DNA of 64,000 nucleotides from Branchiostoma floridae (lineage: Eukaryota; Chordata; Leptocardii; Amphioxiformes; Branchiostomatidae): NCBI RefSeq assembly GCF_000003815.2, contig NC_049983.1:28440084-28504083 (forward strand), in the 5' to 3' direction. The notes below the pieces were generated by a model. It did not search any database. It saw only the letters and a list, made by a program, of their open reading frames with translations, and had not been told where the DNA came from. Each line of letters begins with the position of its first letter. The first letter of the stretch is position 1. Both the position numbers and the translations under genes were made by a program. Positions 61,691-64,000 of the stretch are shown here, piece by piece.

Positions 61691-62077
61691 TATATAGATA
61701 GTAAGTCATCAAAATAAATGTTGTTTGCGGGTTATAGCCCTAAAACTATGATGATAATTATTGTAACGCACTGTATTGTATTGTAATGTACTTCGAGAAA
61801 ATCACCAAAGACAACAGGTGAACACGGAGACATGGACGATTAAGGATGGGAATGATGGATATTGACTTTGACGTGATGTTATAGCAAAAGTAAATGCTTT
61901 ATATCCACATTCTCCTAACCGTCAGACTATAGTAACCCTTCGTCTATTCATCAACTCTTAAGGATCGTGGTAACGATCAGGACTTCTCATATAGTATCTG
62001 GGAAGATGCTGGAAGATATCATACGATATTTGTTCCATTGTGGGGATCTGGTTCGTCTGCTTCGTATCGTTGGCATA
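61691..62077. other. No gene recognised
   Basis: AT-rich; nothing identified. Confidence 0.45.
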
Positions 62078-62107
62078 GCACACACACACACACGCGCGCG
62101 CACGCAC

Positions 62108-62170
<63 letters not shown>
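62078..62170. repeat. (AC)n microsatellite
   Basis: About 90 bases of AC repeats with a short cgcgcgcacgc interruption. Confidence 0.97.
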
Positions 62171-62173
<3 letters not shown>

Positions 62174-62872
62174 TAGCCTTCTTGGTAAAGGTAAGTAAAA
62201 AATCATCACAGACACATCACGATTACAACAAGTTTTACTGTACTCAGGTGATATCTATTATTCGCCTTATTTACTGAGGTTTGGTCGCTCCCATTGTTCT
62301 CTGTGACATCTACAGACGGGTGCGGGTTGATGATGGATGTGTCGTTTTAAAATAACCACCTCTCCCTACGCGTACCAGGGGGTACCTGGCTACATGGCAC
62401 GTTTCGGGAGGGAGATTGCCCAACCCTGGTGTCAACCACCGATACTTGCGTACATTGACCTTTACAGTGTAGTAACCCGCTCCCTACATCTGCTTGGAGA
62501 CGAACCTTTATTGAGTCCATGTGGTTTGTTTGTTTGTTTGTTTTCTGGCTCACGGCTGGGCTTTACCCGTTAATATTAAAGACCTCTTATCAAATTGTTC
62601 AATCGCACCTTTTCGAGTGGAATTCTCCCCCGAAACCTGGTCATAATACCATATTAGCCCATGTTCAAATCAGAGAGAAAATATGACACCAATAAATATA
62701 ACAGAATTTCTATCTCCGGTTGTCTCGAAAAACTATTCAGCTCATTTGAATAATAGAATATCTTCTTCCCTAAAAAAAGCCTCGTTTTCCCGATGGATAA
62801 AGTTGACCCGTAGCACGCGTGAAAACCATAATATTGTAGGAAGGTTCATGCACAATTTTCCCTGGAGAGATT
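62171..62872. other. No gene recognised
   Basis: Short (TTTG)n at about 62526-62542. Otherwise nothing identified. Confidence 0.45.
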
Positions 62873-63760
62873 CGAGGGGTGATCAATTAAGTTCTCGGCC
62901 TCACCTAAAAATAACAAGCACAACTCAGATTTTGAGGCACAACTTCATATTATGAAGCCTTTTATCAATATCCTCCAAATTACAAATCATTGGAGTCATT
63001 ACTTTCCAGGCATTCGTTTTTTTTTTCTAAATTAGAAGGTAAGTGGCGAGAAAAAGAAGGGTGAAGTGTGATCAGACAATTTGACCCGCACACCTCAGGT
63101 TTCAGGTCAATTGTCCACTTTTTTTTCGTTATCTCTTACCTAAAGTTACTGGGTGTCGCCTGCAACGTAATGATCACAATAATTTGAATTTTGGTACACA
63201 TTCATATAAGACTTTATACATGTACGTGGGGTTATCAATAAGTCCTCAGCTCTACCGAGAAATAATAAGCACAGCTCAGATTTCAAAGCATAGATGTCGA
63301 GTATAAAGTCTTATATAATTATGTACCAAAATTCAAATTATTGTGATCATTACTTTGCAGGCGACACCCAGTAATGTTAGGTAAGGGAGAAGGAAAAAAA
63401 CGTGGACAATTGACCTCGGACCTGAGGTGTGCGGGTCAACTTGCGCTGCTGGAAGTCAGACACCCAATTCTTTTTGCTTGAAATAGGAAGAGAATCATTA
63501 TCAAACATTTTAACAATGTCTTTTGTTAATTTACGGCATGGGAAAATCGACCCACACATGTCTGATAACAATGCACACCACTTTTTTCTCGCCACTTACC
63601 TTCTGATTTGCAAAAAACGAATGCCTGTAAAGTAATGACTGCAATGATTTGAAATTTGGCGGGTATTGATAAAAAGCTCCATACTATGAAGTTGTGCCTC
63701 AAAATTTGAGTTGTGCTTATCATTTCTAGGTGAGACCGAGAACTTTTTGATCACCCCTCG
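62873..63760. mobile_element. Large mariner-like foldback element (888 bp)
   Basis: Ends cgaggggtgatcaattaagt and ctttttgatcacccctcg are inverted repeats. Complementarity continues inward through gttctcgg.ctcacct, ggtaagtggcgaga, gacccgcacacctcagg, ggtcaattgtcc and gggtgtcgcctgcaa to a centre near 63267. GAGGGGTGATCAA-type ends recall mariner terminal repeats. No transposase frame. The right arm has about 130 extra bases (63440-63570). Confidence 0.7.
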
Positions 63761-64000
63761 TACGAGTGAGGCAAGGCTGTGTTCTTTAGTAGACCTCCTC
63801 ACTGAGTACATGGGATTTTGATGCACCCTTGTTAGATACATTAAAAGTATCACGGCCATTAGGCAGATGACTTTGCCCTATCATCAACAAGACAAAAGGT
63901 AGTAAACCATGAGTAAACCACAGGTAGTAACTACAAAAGAAAATATTATCAAGACCAATGCAATGCTGCATCCACGAACATACGTAAAACATGGAAACTA
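63761..64000. other. No gene recognised
   Basis: Short terminal stretch without identifiable features. Confidence 0.4.

Noticed and set aside
61967-62277. ORFs of Thr-His or Cys-Val repeats
   Set aside because: Translations of an (AC)n microsatellite.

Overview
The window looks like intron-rich animal DNA and is most likely from a cephalochordate (amphioxus, Branchiostoma-like). Evidence: extracellular mosaic genes built from phase 1-1 exons (F5/8C, calcium-binding EGF, fibronectin III, ZP, ILEI), GT-AG introns, many decayed non-LTR retrotransposons, a Penelope-like fragment, tRNA-derived SINEs, foldback elements and minisatellites. No database search was possible, so the organism is inferred. 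Eight runs of N interrupt the sequence.

Two protein-coding genes can be assembled exon by exon, both on the minus strand. Gene 1 (CDS 33485 to 23247, thirteen coding exons, 794 codons) encodes a signal peptide, an F5/8C (discoidin-like) domain, four cbEGF domains, one FN3 domain, a complete ZP domain with a furin-type site, a transmembrane helix and a short cytoplasmic tail. Gene 2 (CDS 53928 to 46277, about 391 codons if the gaps are filled as expected) encodes a nearly identical signal peptide, two tandem ILEI domains and an acidic tail ending in RDEL-stop, an ER-retrieval signal.

Layout. A large segmental block is present three times: A (about 1251-22190), B (about 32765-46070) and C (about 53480-57555, resuming 60880-61690). 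Each block carries the same minus-strand TATA promoter region, noncoding exon 1 and splice donor. Blocks B and C also carry the signal-peptide exon; block A runs off the left edge, with a retrotransposon sitting at 1-1250. Unrelated gene bodies lie between the blocks: gene 1 body (23.2-32.7 kb) between A and B, gene 2 body (46.3-53.4 kb) between B and C. The same promoter and secretion leader are thus attached to two different mature proteins, and block A predicts a third such gene to the left. This is the most interesting signal in the window.

The spacers between genes are mostly transposon relics and VNTRs. A and B spacers are near-copies, but A holds about 7 kb that B lacks (Penelope-like RT, LINE relics, a piggyBac-like element, and a 347-bp direct repeat with a small signal-peptide-like ORF). 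The right end (57.6-64 kb) has no recognisable gene, but contains a pogo-like MITE, microsatellites and a large mariner-like foldback.
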